64,000 nucleotides of DNA from Amycolatopsis dendrobii (GCF_014145675.1 NZ_JACGZW010000020.1:62001-126000); one strand, 5' to 3'; numbered from the stretch's first letter, positions 29,113 to 37,469 are shown. Notes: a model not told the origin generated them from the letters alone. Numbers and translations are program-made.

Positions 29113-29153
29113 CCCGGGGCGGGTCCCTCCACAGAGGACAGACCCGCCCCGGG
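29113..29153 (-). terminator. Hairpin between binding-protein and permease genes
   Basis: Perfect 13-bp arms (29113-29125 and 29141-29153, cccggggcgggtc and complement) with a 15-base loop, between the SBP stop at 29166 and the permease start. In a co-directional operon this is best read as a partial terminator or mRNA-end stabiliser that keeps the binding protein in excess over the membrane parts. Confidence 0.7.
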
Positions 29154-29165
29154 ACGACGGGCGCG

Positions 29166-30689
29166 TCAGCCGCGCTGGATGAACCGCAGCGTCGGGAACA
29201 TCATGCCGGTGATCGGCGTGACGGTGATGCCCTTGACGCTGAAGTAGAGGTTGTCGGCCTGGTACCAGACGTTCCACCAGGCGAGGTCCACGAGCTTCGT
29301 GTTCAGCTCCTTGAGGGCCGCGGTCTGCGCCGGGCCGGGCTGGGCCTGTTCCGCCTTCTGCACGAGCGCCTTCACCTCCGGGAAGGCGTCCACCGACGGA
29401 TTGGGGTTGTACCACTGCTTCGACGTGACCTGGTCGGTCAGCGTGGCCATGTCGTTGCCGTCCATCGCGATCACCGCGAGGAACATCGGGTACGTCGGCG
29501 CGTTCTTCTGGTAGTCCGGCATCGACATGTTCTGCCAGTCGACCTTGATGCCCAGCTGCCCGAAGGTCTGCTCGGCGGCGGGCTGCCACGCCTGGAAGAT
29601 CGTGGACATGGGCATCTTCAGGCTGAACCCGTTCGGATAGCCCGCCTCGGCCAGCAGTTGCTTGGCCTTCGCGAGGTCAGTCTTGTACTTGCCGTTGCCC
29701 GCCGGGTCGTACACCTGGCTGCCGCTCGGCCAGAGCTGGTCGGTGACCGTGCCGGCGTCGTTGCCGACTGCCTTCAGGATCCCCGCCGCGTCGAACGCGT
29801 AGGAGATCGCCTGCCGCACGCGCTGGTCGCCGAGCGCCTTCACCTGGCTGCCGGTGCGGTCGGCGAACTGCACGCCCACCCACGACGCCGGCTTCTTCGC
29901 GACGTTCCAGCCGTTCTGCTGTGCCTTCGGCAGGTTGGCCGCGTTGGCGAACTGGACGTTCAGCTGGCCGGAAAGCATCGCGTTGAAGCTCGCCGCCTGG
30001 TCGGTGATCGGGAACAGCCGCACCGTCGGGAACGGGTAGGTGGCGCTGTCCCAGTGCTTCGCGCGCTTCTTGAAGACGTACTGCGACTGCGGCTGCGAAG
30101 ACGCCTTGTCGAAGGTGTACGGGCCGGAGCCGTCCGGGCCGTTGGCGAGCGAGTTGGCCTTGATCGCCTTGGGCGAGGCCATCCAGCTGCGCCCGAGACC
30201 CATGAAGTACAGCAGCGCGTCGTCGCGTTCGGACAGATGGAGCACGACCGTCGAGGCGTCCGTCGCCTCGACGCTCTTCACGTCGATGTAGGCCTGCCCG
30301 GACCGGGTGCCGGACTTCAGGTGGTTGAGGTTCTCCACCGCCGCGGCGGAGTCGAACTTCTGGCCGTCGTCGAACGCGACGTCGTCGCGCAGGTGCATGG
30401 TCAGGGTCAGCCGGTCGGCCGACCAGTCCCACGACTTCGCGAGCGCCGGGATCGGCTTGGCGTCCTTGTCCAAGGCGACCAGCGGGTCGTAGACCGCGGA
30501 CAGGTACGGGCCGTCGAAGCCGATGTCGGCGTTGGCCGGGTCCCACGACGTCACGTCGAGGAACACGCCCGCCTTCAGCTCGTCGGTGCCCGCGCCCGCC
30601 CCGGCGGCGCCCGAGCCGGTGCATCCGGCGATCGCGAGCAGCGCCGCGGCGGCTGCCGCGAACAACGCCGCTGTCCTTGTCCTCGTCAT
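29166..30689 (-). CDS. ABC transporter substrate-binding lipoprotein (SBP_bac_5 family)
   Basis: 507-residue extracytoplasmic binding protein of the peptide/nickel/opine family. The lipoprotein signal is MTRTRTAALF followed by a hydrophobic core and the lipobox LAIAGC at residues about 18-23, so it is anchored outside the membrane. SBP_bac_5 blocks are visible: DVTSWDPANADIGFDGPYLSAVYDPL and GDQRVRQAISYAFDAAGIL in parts. First gene of the importer operon; promoter at 30792-30819 under an operator. The ligand is unknown. The enzymes nearby suggest an organic compound with ester, amide or carbonyl groups (inference). Confidence 0.92.
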   Translation of the reverse strand: MTRTRTAALFAAAAAALLAIAGCTGSGAAGAGAGTDELKAGVFLDVTSWDPANADIGFDGPYLSAVYDPLVALDKDAKPIPALAKSWDWSADRLTLTMHLRDDVAFDDGQKFDSAAAVENLNHLKSGTRSGQAYIDVKSVEATDASTVVLHLSERDDALLYFMGLGRSWMASPKAIKANSLANGPDGSGPYTFDKASSQPQSQYVFKKRAKHWDSATYPFPTVRLFPITDQAASFNAMLSGQLNVQFANAANLPKAQQNGWNVAKKPASWVGVQFADRTGSQVKALGDQRVRQAISYAFDAAGILKAVGNDAGTVTDQLWPSGSQVYDPAGNGKYKTDLAKAKQLLAEAGYPNGFSLKMPMSTIFQAWQPAAEQTFGQLGIKVDWQNMSMPDYQKNAPTYPMFLAVIAMDGNDMATLTDQVTSKQWYNPNPSVDAFPEVKALVQKAEQAQPGPAQTAALKELNTKLVDLAWWNVWYQADNLYFSVKGITVTPITGMMFPTLRFIQRG

Positions 30690-30791
30690 TGAGTCCCTCT
30701 CTCAGGGTGCTGGACCGCCGGCGGGATCGCTCGGCGCCCCGCCGGGAACGGCGGGCCTTCGAGTGCGGCCCGGCTCGCCGTGGTGCGGGAT

Positions 30792-30819
30792 AGTCTACGA
30801 TTGTCGGCTAAAAAATCAA
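30792..30819 (-). promoter_or_regulatory. ABC operon promoter with operator copy A
   Basis: Minus strand: -35 TTGATT (30819-30814), 16-base spacer, -10 TAGACT (30797-30792). The operator GTCTACGATTGTCGGC (30793-30808) overlaps the -10 and spacer. It matches operators B and D in the left half and most of the right half, so a bound repressor would block RNA polymerase. Confidence 0.7.
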
Positions 30820-30861
30820 CGGGCCGGATGCGTTTGTTACCTCCCGGCCCCGATGCCGTTT

Positions 30862-31839
30862 TCAGACGGCGTCGGCGACCAGAACGCGCGGGCTTCCCGG
30901 CAGTGCGAGGACATCGCATACGCGCCATCCTGCACCGTCCAGCCATTCGCGGACTTCCGCCTCCGGATAGACGACGGTTCCGTCGATCACGAAGTACTCC
31001 CCCGCGTGCAGCGCGTCGATCGGACGCTGCCGTTCGTCGTCGTCGAGGAAGAAGTCCAGCAGCAGCAACGTCGCTCCGTCTCCGGCGGCGGCGCGGGCGT
31101 TGGCCAGGATTTTCCGGTTCTGCTCCGCGGTGAACCGGTGCACAACGTGGTTCACCATCACCAGATCGTGCTCACCGCCCGGTTCCGCGGATTCGGTCGG
31201 CGCGGGATCGATGCTGATGCGATCCGCGCACCCGGCCGCATTCACCGCGTCGGTGATCCCTTGCGTGGACTCGGGTCCGAAAACGAAGCGAGCGGTCAGT
31301 GCGGGATTCGCCCGCAACGCGCCGATCGCGAATTCCGGCGACAATCCGCCCAGATCGAGCATCGAGCGGTACGGCGAGAAATCGAATGCGCGCGCGAGCA
31401 TCGACGCGTGCAGCGAGTTGTAGCGCATCACGCCCGCCATGAACGTCGCCCAGCGGCCCTCGTCCATCTGGAGGTCGCCCGGTTTGCCACTGTCCACAGT
31501 GGCGTCGAACTGGAGCCAGTGGCCGTAGCTGATTTCGTTGAGGAAGGTCAGGAACGGCGCCAGATCCGTAGCGCCGTTCCCGCCCAGGTACTCCTGCGCG
31601 TCCTCGGCCAGCGAGTAGCGGCCGTCGGCGCGCTCCAGCAGACCGCGCGCGTTCATCGCGTCGGCCAGGATCCGGGTCAGCTGCTCGCCCGTGCCCGTGG
31701 CGGCGGCGAGTTCCGGCGCCGTTCGCGGACCGTCGGCGAGCGCGCGGAACAGGCCGATCCGCGAGGCGGCGAACAACTGCTTCGCGCCCATGTACCCGAT
31801 GGCGATGTCGACGATGCGGTCCGGCGCTGGTTTCGTCAT
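30862..31839 (-). CDS. Methyltransferase-fold protein with eroded SAM-binding motifs
   Basis: 325-residue protein with a winged-helix dimerisation domain (residues about 10-95) and a class-I methyltransferase-like domain of the O-methyltransferase family. The glycine-rich motif I is unusual: MLDLGGLSPEFA where functional members usually have DxGGGxG. The acidic end of strand beta-2 is also replaced (FVFGPES). It may bind SAM weakly or have another role. The ATG at 31839 has GGAG 7 bases upstream. It is transcribed from an operator-bearing promoter of its own (copy B). Confidence 0.8.
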   Translation of the reverse strand: MTKPAPDRIVDIAIGYMGAKQLFAASRIGLFRALADGPRTAPELAAATGTGEQLTRILADAMNARGLLERADGRYSLAEDAQEYLGGNGATDLAPFLTFLNEISYGHWLQFDATVDSGKPGDLQMDEGRWATFMAGVMRYNSLHASMLARAFDFSPYRSMLDLGGLSPEFAIGALRANPALTARFVFGPESTQGITDAVNAAGCADRISIDPAPTESAEPGGEHDLVMVNHVVHRFTAEQNRKILANARAAAGDGATLLLLDFFLDDDERQRPIDALHAGEYFVIDGTVVYPEAEVREWLDGAGWRVCDVLALPGSPRVLVADAV

Positions 31840-31893
31840 GTGGCGGCTCCTCACGGCGTCGGGGGTGCCTCTCCGGGCACCCCGGGGAGCTTT

Positions 31894-31910
31894 AGTCTAC
31901 GCACGTCGAC
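31894..31910 (-). promoter_or_regulatory. Operator copy B with -10 of the methyltransferase-like gene
   Basis: GTCTACGCACGTCGAC at 31895-31910, a near-perfect palindrome (6 of 7 half-site pairs). The minus-strand -10 TAGACT (31899-31894) lies inside it, 55 bases before the gene start. A run of A/T (aaaaaa) follows on the plus strand, as in copy D. Confidence 0.7.
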
Positions 31911-31927
31911 AAAAAACACCAGCCCCT

Positions 31928-32884
31928 TCACCAGGTTCCGTCGGCGGCGACCTCGCGATCGAGCCACAGCTCCTTGGTCAGCTCGCGAATCCGGTCCGCG
32001 CCGACGCGCCCCAGCAAGGCGATCGCGCCCGCATTGTCCTCCAGCTGCGCCCGCCGCGATACGCCCACGAGGACGTTCGCGGTCGCGGGATTGGCCAGGC
32101 AGAAGGCAATTCCCAGCTGCGCGGGCGAAGCGTCCAGTTCGCTCGCGATCCGTTGCACCGCAGGCCAAGCGGCGGCGATCTTCTCCCGGATGCCGCCGAC
32201 GTCCGCGCCGATCTTGCGATTCGGCTTCAGATTCCCGACGAGCAGCCCGCCTTCGAAAATGTCCGACGCCTGCAAAGTCAGCTCTCCGGAAGCGAACAGT
32301 GGCGCGTAGTACTCGCCCTCGGCCATCGACCGCCGCGCGAGCCCGTACTTGAGCTGCGCGAAAACCGGCGGCGCCAAACCACGTTTGCGCGCGATGTCAA
32401 AAGCTTTGCGCAGATCGTCAATGCGCCAATTGTTCACACCCCACGCGCGGAACCGGCCGGCTTCGATCTGCTCGGCGACGTCCGCGACGACCCGCTCGAG
32501 GTCGACTTCGCCGAAGTAGTCGCCGACCACGACCAGATCGGCCGACTCGACGCCGACGCGTTCCAGCGAGGTGTTCATCTGCTGCGCGAAGCCGACGTTC
32601 GGATAGTCCCAGAGCCAGAGCTTCCCGCAGTAGAGCCAATCTTCGCGGGCGAGCCCGGCCTCGCGCACCGCGCGGCCGAAGATCTGATCGGTCGTGGAAC
32701 CCTCGGCGTGCGGGCCCATGTCGTAGTGCGCGACGTCGAAGAAGGCGTGCCCCAGTTCGGCCGCGCGGGCGATCAGCGCCACCGCGTCGCCGAACTCCAT
32801 CCGGTCCCAGGTGTTCCACGAGCCGAGCGACAACGCCGGCACGCGCGGGAACGCCGGGCCCAGTCCAGGTCGATCCGTCGCCAC
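31928..32884 (-). CDS. Aldo/keto reductase-like protein lacking the catalytic His (1)
   Basis: 318-residue TIM-barrel protein of the aldo/keto reductase superfamily. SLGSWNTWDRMEF and the Asp/Tyr/Lys part of the tetrad are recognisable (FFDVAHYDMG and YCGKLWLW). The His that normally ends strand beta-4 (LxLH) is replaced: ADLVVVGDYF. The NADP-binding end is present (GVNNWRIDDL, LVGVSRRAQLEDN). It may reduce poorly or bind a ligand without redox turnover. The GTG start has a strong AGGAGGA site. A paralogue sits at 36364. The promoter with operator C is just upstream. Confidence 0.82.
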   Translation of the reverse strand: MATDRPGLGPAFPRVPALSLGSWNTWDRMEFGDAVALIARAAELGHAFFDVAHYDMGPHAEGSTTDQIFGRAVREAGLAREDWLYCGKLWLWDYPNVGFAQQMNTSLERVGVESADLVVVGDYFGEVDLERVVADVAEQIEAGRFRAWGVNNWRIDDLRKAFDIARKRGLAPPVFAQLKYGLARRSMAEGEYYAPLFASGELTLQASDIFEGGLLVGNLKPNRKIGADVGGIREKIAAAWPAVQRIASELDASPAQLGIAFCLANPATANVLVGVSRRAQLEDNAGAIALLGRVGADRIRELTKELWLDREVAADGTW

Positions 32885-32913
32885 GATTCCTCCTGCGATT
32901 CAAGGGATTTATT

Positions 32914-32929
32914 TTCTACGCTTGTATAC
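32914..32929. promoter_or_regulatory. Operator copy C between divergent AKR and SDR genes
   Basis: TTCTACGCTTGTATAC at 32914-32929, the most divergent copy: the left half matches TCTACG and the right half GT.AC. TATACT at 32925-32930 is a good plus-strand -10 for the SDR at 32971. It lies in the 86-base gap between divergent starts and could control both. Confidence 0.55.
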
Positions 32930-32970
32930 TATAAGCCCGCGAACCTCGCTCCCGGCGAAAGGAAACGACG

Positions 32971-33693
32971 ATGCCCGCTGCCCGTACCGTGCTGATCACC
33001 GGAGGTGCCGGCGGCATCGGCGCCGCGATCGGCGCCGCCTTCGCCCAGGCCGGCGATTCCGTGGTGCTCGCCGACCTCGACGGCGCCGAAGAAGCCGCCA
33101 AACCGGTTGGCGGGCGCGGAATCCGGCTCGACATCACCGACGAGACGGCGATCTCCGCCGCGCTCGACGAGGTCGGCCCGGTCGACGTCCTGGTCAACAA
33201 CGCCGGTCTGCTCAGCGTCCACGGCAGGCTGCTGGACCTGCCCGGCGCGGATCTGCTGCGCATCCTCTCGACCAATGTGCACGGCACTTTCCTGATGACG
33301 CAGCTGGTCGCCCGCCGGATGGTCCACCGCGGCGAGCCCGGGGTCGTGGTGAACCTGTCCTCGATCGGCGGGCGGCAGCCCACGCCGGGAATGGGCGGCT
33401 ACGAAAGCAGCAAAGCGGCCGTCGACGCTTTGACGCGCTGGGCGGCGATCGAGCTGGCGGAGCACAAGATCCGGGTCAACGCGGTCGCCCCCGGCCCGGT
33501 CGCGACGCCGATGCTCGCCGCCGCGATGCCGCCCGGATCGCCCGCGCACGACGCGTGGGTGGCGCGGATCCCGGACGGCCGGATGGCCGCGGTCGAGGAC
33601 GTCGCCGCGGCCGTGGTGTTCCTGGCGAGCCCGGCCGCCGCCCACATCACCGGCACCAGCCTCCCGGTGGACGGCGGCCAGCTGCTCACCTGA
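32971..33693 (+). CDS. Short-chain dehydrogenase/reductase (classical)
   Basis: 240-residue SDR that oxidises or reduces an alcohol/carbonyl with NAD(P). Cofactor motif TGGAGGIG near residue 11, DVLVNNAG near 73, catalytic Ser in NLSSIGG and YESSK near 145; the C-terminal ITGTSLPVDGGQ is classical. Asp in VVLADLDG after strand beta-2 suggests NAD preference. The ATG has AAAGGA upstream. Part of the operator-linked catabolic group. Confidence 0.9.
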   Translation: MPAARTVLITGGAGGIGAAIGAAFAQAGDSVVLADLDGAEEAAKPVGGRGIRLDITDETAISAALDEVGPVDVLVNNAGLLSVHGRLLDLPGADLLRILSTNVHGTFLMTQLVARRMVHRGEPGVVVNLSSIGGRQPTPGMGGYESSKAAVDALTRWAAIELAEHKIRVNAVAPGPVATPMLAAAMPPGSPAHDAWVARIPDGRMAAVEDVAAAVVFLASPAAAHITGTSLPVDGGQLLT

Positions 33694-33700
33694 GCCAGCC

Positions 33701-33755
33701 GTCGGTGAAGGGCCCCTTGAAGGAATCAGATTCCCTCAAGGGGCCCTTCACCGAC
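33701..33755. terminator. Long hairpin with GGAATCAGATTCC apex (copy 1), convergent gene end
   Basis: Perfect 20-bp arms at 33701-33720 and 33736-33755, then a one-base mismatch and a 5-bp apex stem within GGAATCAGATTCC (33722-33734). It sits exactly between convergent stops at 33693 and 33757. Same architecture as the hairpins at 37344 and 57434. Confidence 0.85.
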
Positions 33756-33756
33756 G

Positions 33757-35118
33757 TCAGGCGATCGTTCCGGGCGAACGCTCGAACACGATCTGTCCAT
33801 CGAGGACAGTCAGGTCGACCTCGACCTCGGGCAGCTCGGCCGGGGTCACCGTGAACGGATCCGCGGACAGCACGCACAGATCAGCCGCCATCCCCGGCGC
33901 GAGCGTGCCTTTCCACGAAGCCGCACCGTCCTGCCGAGCCGGGTGCACGGTGTAGCAGCGCAGCAGCGTTTCCATCCGCTGCCGCACGTCCTCGGCCGGC
34001 CCCATCCACTGGTCCGCGGCGGCGATTTCCTTGCGCCAGTCCGGCGGCAGCACCGGCGCGTCCGAGGTCAGGCACAACGGGATCCCGGCGTCCAGCGCCT
34101 CTCGCAGCGGCCACGCGGCGTCCGAACTGCCCGCCCCCAGCGCCGCGTCGACCACTCCGGCGGTGCGGACCGCGATCCCGGCCTGGGCGGACAGCCCGAC
34201 CCCCAGCCGGGCCATCCGCTTCAGCTGCGCCGCGTTGACCAGGTCGCCGTGGATGACGTAGTGGCCGAGGTCGGCGTCGCGTTCCTCCCTGGCCCGTTCG
34301 ACGGCGTCCAGCATCAGCTCGATCGCCCGGTCGCCGGTCGCGTGCACGCCGACCTGCAGTCCGGCCTCGTGCGCGGTGCGGACCATCCGGGTGAAGTTCT
34401 CCTCGCGTTCCGGGTCGTCCGCGCCGCCGACGAGCAGGTGGGCGTGGCTGCCGTCGGCGTAGCAGTGGTGCGTGTAGGCCGAGCGCATCGGCGGGATGCC
34501 GTCGGCGAAGATCTTGACGCCGCGGAAGTTCAGCCGGCGCGGGTCCGGACCGGGTCCGTCCACTGTGGCCAGTCCGGCGCGGAAGCCGTCCAGGGTGCTC
34601 GGGCCGTCGAGTTCGCCGTACAGCCAAAGCGCGGTCACCCGTGCCCGCAGCAGTCCTTCGGCGGCCAGTTCCCGGTACTGCTCGACGACGGACATGCCGA
34701 ACGCGCCGATGTGCCCGTCGTCCTCCCCCGGGCCGAGGCCGGGTTCGGTGTAGCTCGTGATGCCCAGCGCGGCAAGGATTTCGCCCGCGCGGAGGATGGC
34801 CGCCCGGCGTTCGGCAGCGGTGCGCAGCGGCTTTTCCGGACCAGGTCCCGGCGCGCCGTCGTCGGCGAACAGGGTGTCCGGCCACAGCGCTCCCAGCCAC
34901 GTGGCGTGCAGGTGCGCGTCGTTGATGCCCGGCAGCACCGCGCGGTCGCCGAGGTCGAGCACCCGCGTGCCGGGGCCGATCAGCTCCCGCAGGTCGGCGT
35001 CGGTTCCGGCGCGCAGCACGCGTCCGTCCCGCACGGCCAGCGCGGTCGCGGGCGCGGCACCGGCCATGGTGTGCACCGCTGCTGCCCGCAAGACGAGGTC
35101 CGCAACTGAGGTCGGCAC
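33757..35118 (-). CDS. Amidohydrolase (YtcJ-like, amidohydrolase_3 family)
   Basis: 453-residue metal-dependent hydrolase. The HxH metal motif is NDAHLHATW near residue 65; further ligands lie in GVHATGDRAIE, YVIHGDLVNAAQL and LTSDAPVLPPDW. YtcJ-type enzymes cleave amides or formamides; the substrate is not known. The GTG at 35118 has GGAG 6 bases upstream. The frame is open to an ATG at 35151, but that codon lies directly against the operator and has no ribosome site. Divergent from the alcohol dehydrogenase across operator D. Confidence 0.88.
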   Translation of the reverse strand: MPTSVADLVLRAAAVHTMAGAAPATALAVRDGRVLRAGTDADLRELIGPGTRVLDLGDRAVLPGINDAHLHATWLGALWPDTLFADDGAPGPGPEKPLRTAAERRAAILRAGEILAALGITSYTEPGLGPGEDDGHIGAFGMSVVEQYRELAAEGLLRARVTALWLYGELDGPSTLDGFRAGLATVDGPGPDPRRLNFRGVKIFADGIPPMRSAYTHHCYADGSHAHLLVGGADDPEREENFTRMVRTAHEAGLQVGVHATGDRAIELMLDAVERAREERDADLGHYVIHGDLVNAAQLKRMARLGVGLSAQAGIAVRTAGVVDAALGAGSSDAAWPLREALDAGIPLCLTSDAPVLPPDWRKEIAAADQWMGPAEDVRQRMETLLRCYTVHPARQDGAASWKGTLAPGMAADLCVLSADPFTVTPAELPEVEVDLTVLDGQIVFERSPGTIA

Positions 35119-35155
35119 AGGCGCTCCTGGAGGGATTCGGGGACTCGACATTTTT

Positions 35156-35176
35156 GTCGACGTCCGTAGACTAACC
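35156..35176. promoter_or_regulatory. Operator copy D between amidohydrolase and alcohol dehydrogenase
   Basis: GTCGACGTCCGTAGAC at 35156-35171; its reverse complement GTCTACGGACGTCGAC matches copy B at 14 of 16 positions. Plus-strand -10 TAGACT (35167-35172) overlaps it and serves the alcohol dehydrogenase. Flanking ttttt before the site mirrors the A-run beside copy B. Confidence 0.7.
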
Positions 35177-35222
35177 CATCACACGGCCCCGCAGGGCCCG
35201 CCAGTCCCCGGAAAGGTTTCCC

Positions 35223-36332
35223 ATGACCGTCCCGACTTCCACCCGCGCCGCGGTGCTGACCGAGCACGGCGCGCCGCTGGAGCTGACCGAACTCCCGCTG
35301 CCCGCCGAGCTCGAAGCAGGCGCGGCGCTGGTCCGCGTCTCGTGCGCGACGCTGTGCGGCACGGACGTGGAGATCTGGTCCGGGAAGATGAGTTTCCCGG
35401 GCATGCTGCCGATGGTGCTCGGCCACGAAATGGTCGGCGAAGTGGTGGCGGCCGGACCGGACACGCGCGACGCGCTCGGTCGCGAGATCGCTGCCGGCGC
35501 GCGGATCGGGTGGTCGGAATCCACGTGCGGCGAGTGTTACGGCTGCACCGTGCTGCGCGAACCGGTCGCGTGCTCGCGGCGCGGCTACGGCTTCCTGCAG
35601 CGCTCTGACGTCGCGCCGTTCGCGACTGCCGGGCTGTGCGAATACGCCTACGTCGTCCCGGGCGCGGCGAAGCTGCTGCTGCCCGCCGAGGTGCCCGACA
35701 CCTGGGCCGCGATGGCCGGATGCGCGGCGAAGACCGTGCTGCGCGCGTTCGACCGGGTCGGCGGCGTCCGGCCCGGATCTCGCGTGGTGGTGCAGGGATC
35801 CGGCGCGCTGGGCCTGTTCGCGACCGCGGTCGCGCACCTGAGCGGAGCGGGCAGCGTCATCACCGTCGGCGCGCCCGCCTCACGGCTGGAGCTGGCGAAG
35901 GAATTCGGAGCCGACGACGTGGTCGACGTCGCGGGCGGTTCGGACGCGATCGTCGAGCGCGTCACCGAACTGACCGGCGGCCACGGCGGCGATCTCGTGC
36001 TGGACTTCGCCGGCGCGCCGTCGATCGGCCGCGAGGCGGTCGCGATGGCGGCGCAGCGCGGGCGGGTCGTGATCGTCGGCAGCACCGGGCCGGAGCCGAC
36101 GCCGGTCCCGCTCGGCACGGTGATGGGCAAGGAACTGACCGTCGTCGGTTCGCTCAACGGCGACATCGCCGACTACCACCACGCGATCGAGTTCTTCGGT
36201 TCCTTCGCCGCCCGGATGCCGTGGGACCGGCTGTTCGGCTCGCCGGTCGGGCTCTCCGGCGCGAGCGAGCGGATCGAGGCCATGCACCGGCTGGACGAAA
36301 CGAAAGCCGTCGTCGACCCCCGTCTCCCCTGA
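35223..36332 (+). CDS. Zinc-dependent alcohol dehydrogenase (MDR superfamily)
   Basis: 369-residue medium-chain dehydrogenase. The catalytic zinc site is CGTD near residue 44 and GHE near 68. The structural zinc lobe has Cys in CGECYGCTVLREPVAC near residue 103. The Rossmann motif GSGALGLFATAVA lies near 188. Sequence resembles threonine/sorbitol dehydrogenase-type members that oxidise secondary alcohols with NAD. Start ATG with GGAAAGG upstream. Followed after 31 bases by the second aldo/keto reductase-like gene. Confidence 0.9.
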   Translation: MTVPTSTRAAVLTEHGAPLELTELPLPAELEAGAALVRVSCATLCGTDVEIWSGKMSFPGMLPMVLGHEMVGEVVAAGPDTRDALGREIAAGARIGWSESTCGECYGCTVLREPVACSRRGYGFLQRSDVAPFATAGLCEYAYVVPGAAKLLLPAEVPDTWAAMAGCAAKTVLRAFDRVGGVRPGSRVVVQGSGALGLFATAVAHLSGAGSVITVGAPASRLELAKEFGADDVVDVAGGSDAIVERVTELTGGHGGDLVLDFAGAPSIGREAVAMAAQRGRVVIVGSTGPEPTPVPLGTVMGKELTVVGSLNGDIADYHHAIEFFGSFAARMPWDRLFGSPVGLSGASERIEAMHRLDETKAVVDPRLP

Positions 36333-36363
36333 TCCCGATTCCCTTACGAGCCAAGGAGGTCTC

Positions 36364-37329
36364 GTGTCCGCATCCTCGCCCCTGCCCCGCCGCAAGGTCG
36401 GCACGTCCGGGTTGGACGTTTCGCTGCTCTCGCTCGGTTCGTGGCACACCTACGACCGGATGGACTTCGCCGACTCGGTCGCGATGATCCGCGCCGCGGT
36501 CGAGGCCGGCGTGAACCTGTTCGACGTCGGCGTCTACGGCATGCCCGGCCACCCGCCGGTCTTCACCGACGTGCTCTGGAGCGCGATCATCCGAGCCGCC
36601 CGCATCCCGCGCGAGGACTACCTCGTCTCGGCGAAGCTGTGGATCGAAGGCTTCGGCGACCAGGGATTCCGGCCGCAGCTGGAAAACGCGTTCCTGCGCG
36701 GCGGGTTCGACGTCGCGGACCTGGTGATCCTCGGCGACCTGCGCCGCGACGACGTCGCGCTGGAGGATCTGGTCGAGGACCTCGCCGGGCTCACCCGCTC
36801 CGGACTGATCCGGGCGTGGGGCGTCAACAACTGGTCGGCCGGGAACATCGCGCGGCTGCGCGAAATCGCCGAAGCGCTGCAGGTGCCGGGTCCGCAGATC
36901 GCGCAGCTGAAGTACAGCATCGGCCGCCGGTCCATTCCGGACGGCGAGCCGTTCGCCCGGCTGTTCGCCGACGGTTTCGTCATGCAGGCCTCGGATGTCC
37001 TCGAAGGCGGCATCCTCGCCGGGCGCACCAAGCTGACCCGCGAGATCGGCCGCGACCCCGGCGACGTCCGCAAGCGGATCACCCGCGACGCGCCCAAGGT
37101 CGTGCGGGCCGCACAGGAACTCGGCACGAGCGCGGCGCGGCTCGCGGTCGCGTTCACGCTGACGCATCCGGCGAACGTCACGACGCTCTTCGGCGCGACC
37201 CGGATGGAGCAACTGGAGGACAACCTTGCCGCGGTCGAGCTGGTCGAGAAGGTCGGGGCCGAGCAGATCCGCGCACTGGTGGAGCCGTTCTGGGCCGACC
37301 GCGACGCCGTCGATCCCGAAGGCCCCTGA
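36364..37329 (+). CDS. Aldo/keto reductase-like protein lacking the catalytic His (2)
   Basis: 321-residue paralogue of the protein at 31928. Shared features are SLGSWHTYDRMDFADSV at the N-terminus, GVNNWSAGNIARL in the middle and QLEDNLAAVELVEKVG near the end. Asp and Tyr (FDVGVYGMPG) and Lys (SAKLWIEG) of the tetrad are kept, while the strand-4 His is replaced (ADLVILGDLR). GTG start with a strong AAGGAGG site. The two genes lie at opposite ends of the operator-linked group and probably act on related compounds. Confidence 0.82.
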   Translation: MSASSPLPRRKVGTSGLDVSLLSLGSWHTYDRMDFADSVAMIRAAVEAGVNLFDVGVYGMPGHPPVFTDVLWSAIIRAARIPREDYLVSAKLWIEGFGDQGFRPQLENAFLRGGFDVADLVILGDLRRDDVALEDLVEDLAGLTRSGLIRAWGVNNWSAGNIARLREIAEALQVPGPQIAQLKYSIGRRSIPDGEPFARLFADGFVMQASDVLEGGILAGRTKLTREIGRDPGDVRKRITRDAPKVVRAAQELGTSAARLAVAFTLTHPANVTTLFGATRMEQLEDNLAAVELVEKVGAEQIRALVEPFWADRDAVDPEGP

Positions 37330-37343
37330 CGCCCGTTCACGTC

Positions 37344-37392
37344 CGGGAGGGGAATCCTGCCGGAATCAGATTCCCGCAGGGTTCCCCTCCCG
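37344..37392 (+). repeat. Hairpin with GGAATCAGATTCC apex (copy 2)
   Basis: Arms 37344-37360 and 37376-37392 pair over 17 positions with one G-T pair, then a one-base mismatch and the apex GGAATCAGATTCC (37362-37374), identical to copy 1. Here it lies between two co-directional genes, 15 bases after the AKR stop, so it may end or attenuate that transcript before the hydrolase pair. Confidence 0.8.
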
Positions 37393-37469
37393 CACCGCAC
37401 CCGGCACCGCCCGCGCCGCCGCGATCCGCGCCGCCGCAGAATTCGCCCGCCCAGCCCGAGGAGGCTGCC

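Noticed and set aside
32914..32929. Operator C as a pure promoter -10 coincidence
   Set aside because: Considered, because TATACT overlaps it and the right half matches poorly. Retained at lower confidence because the left half and its position match the other copies.
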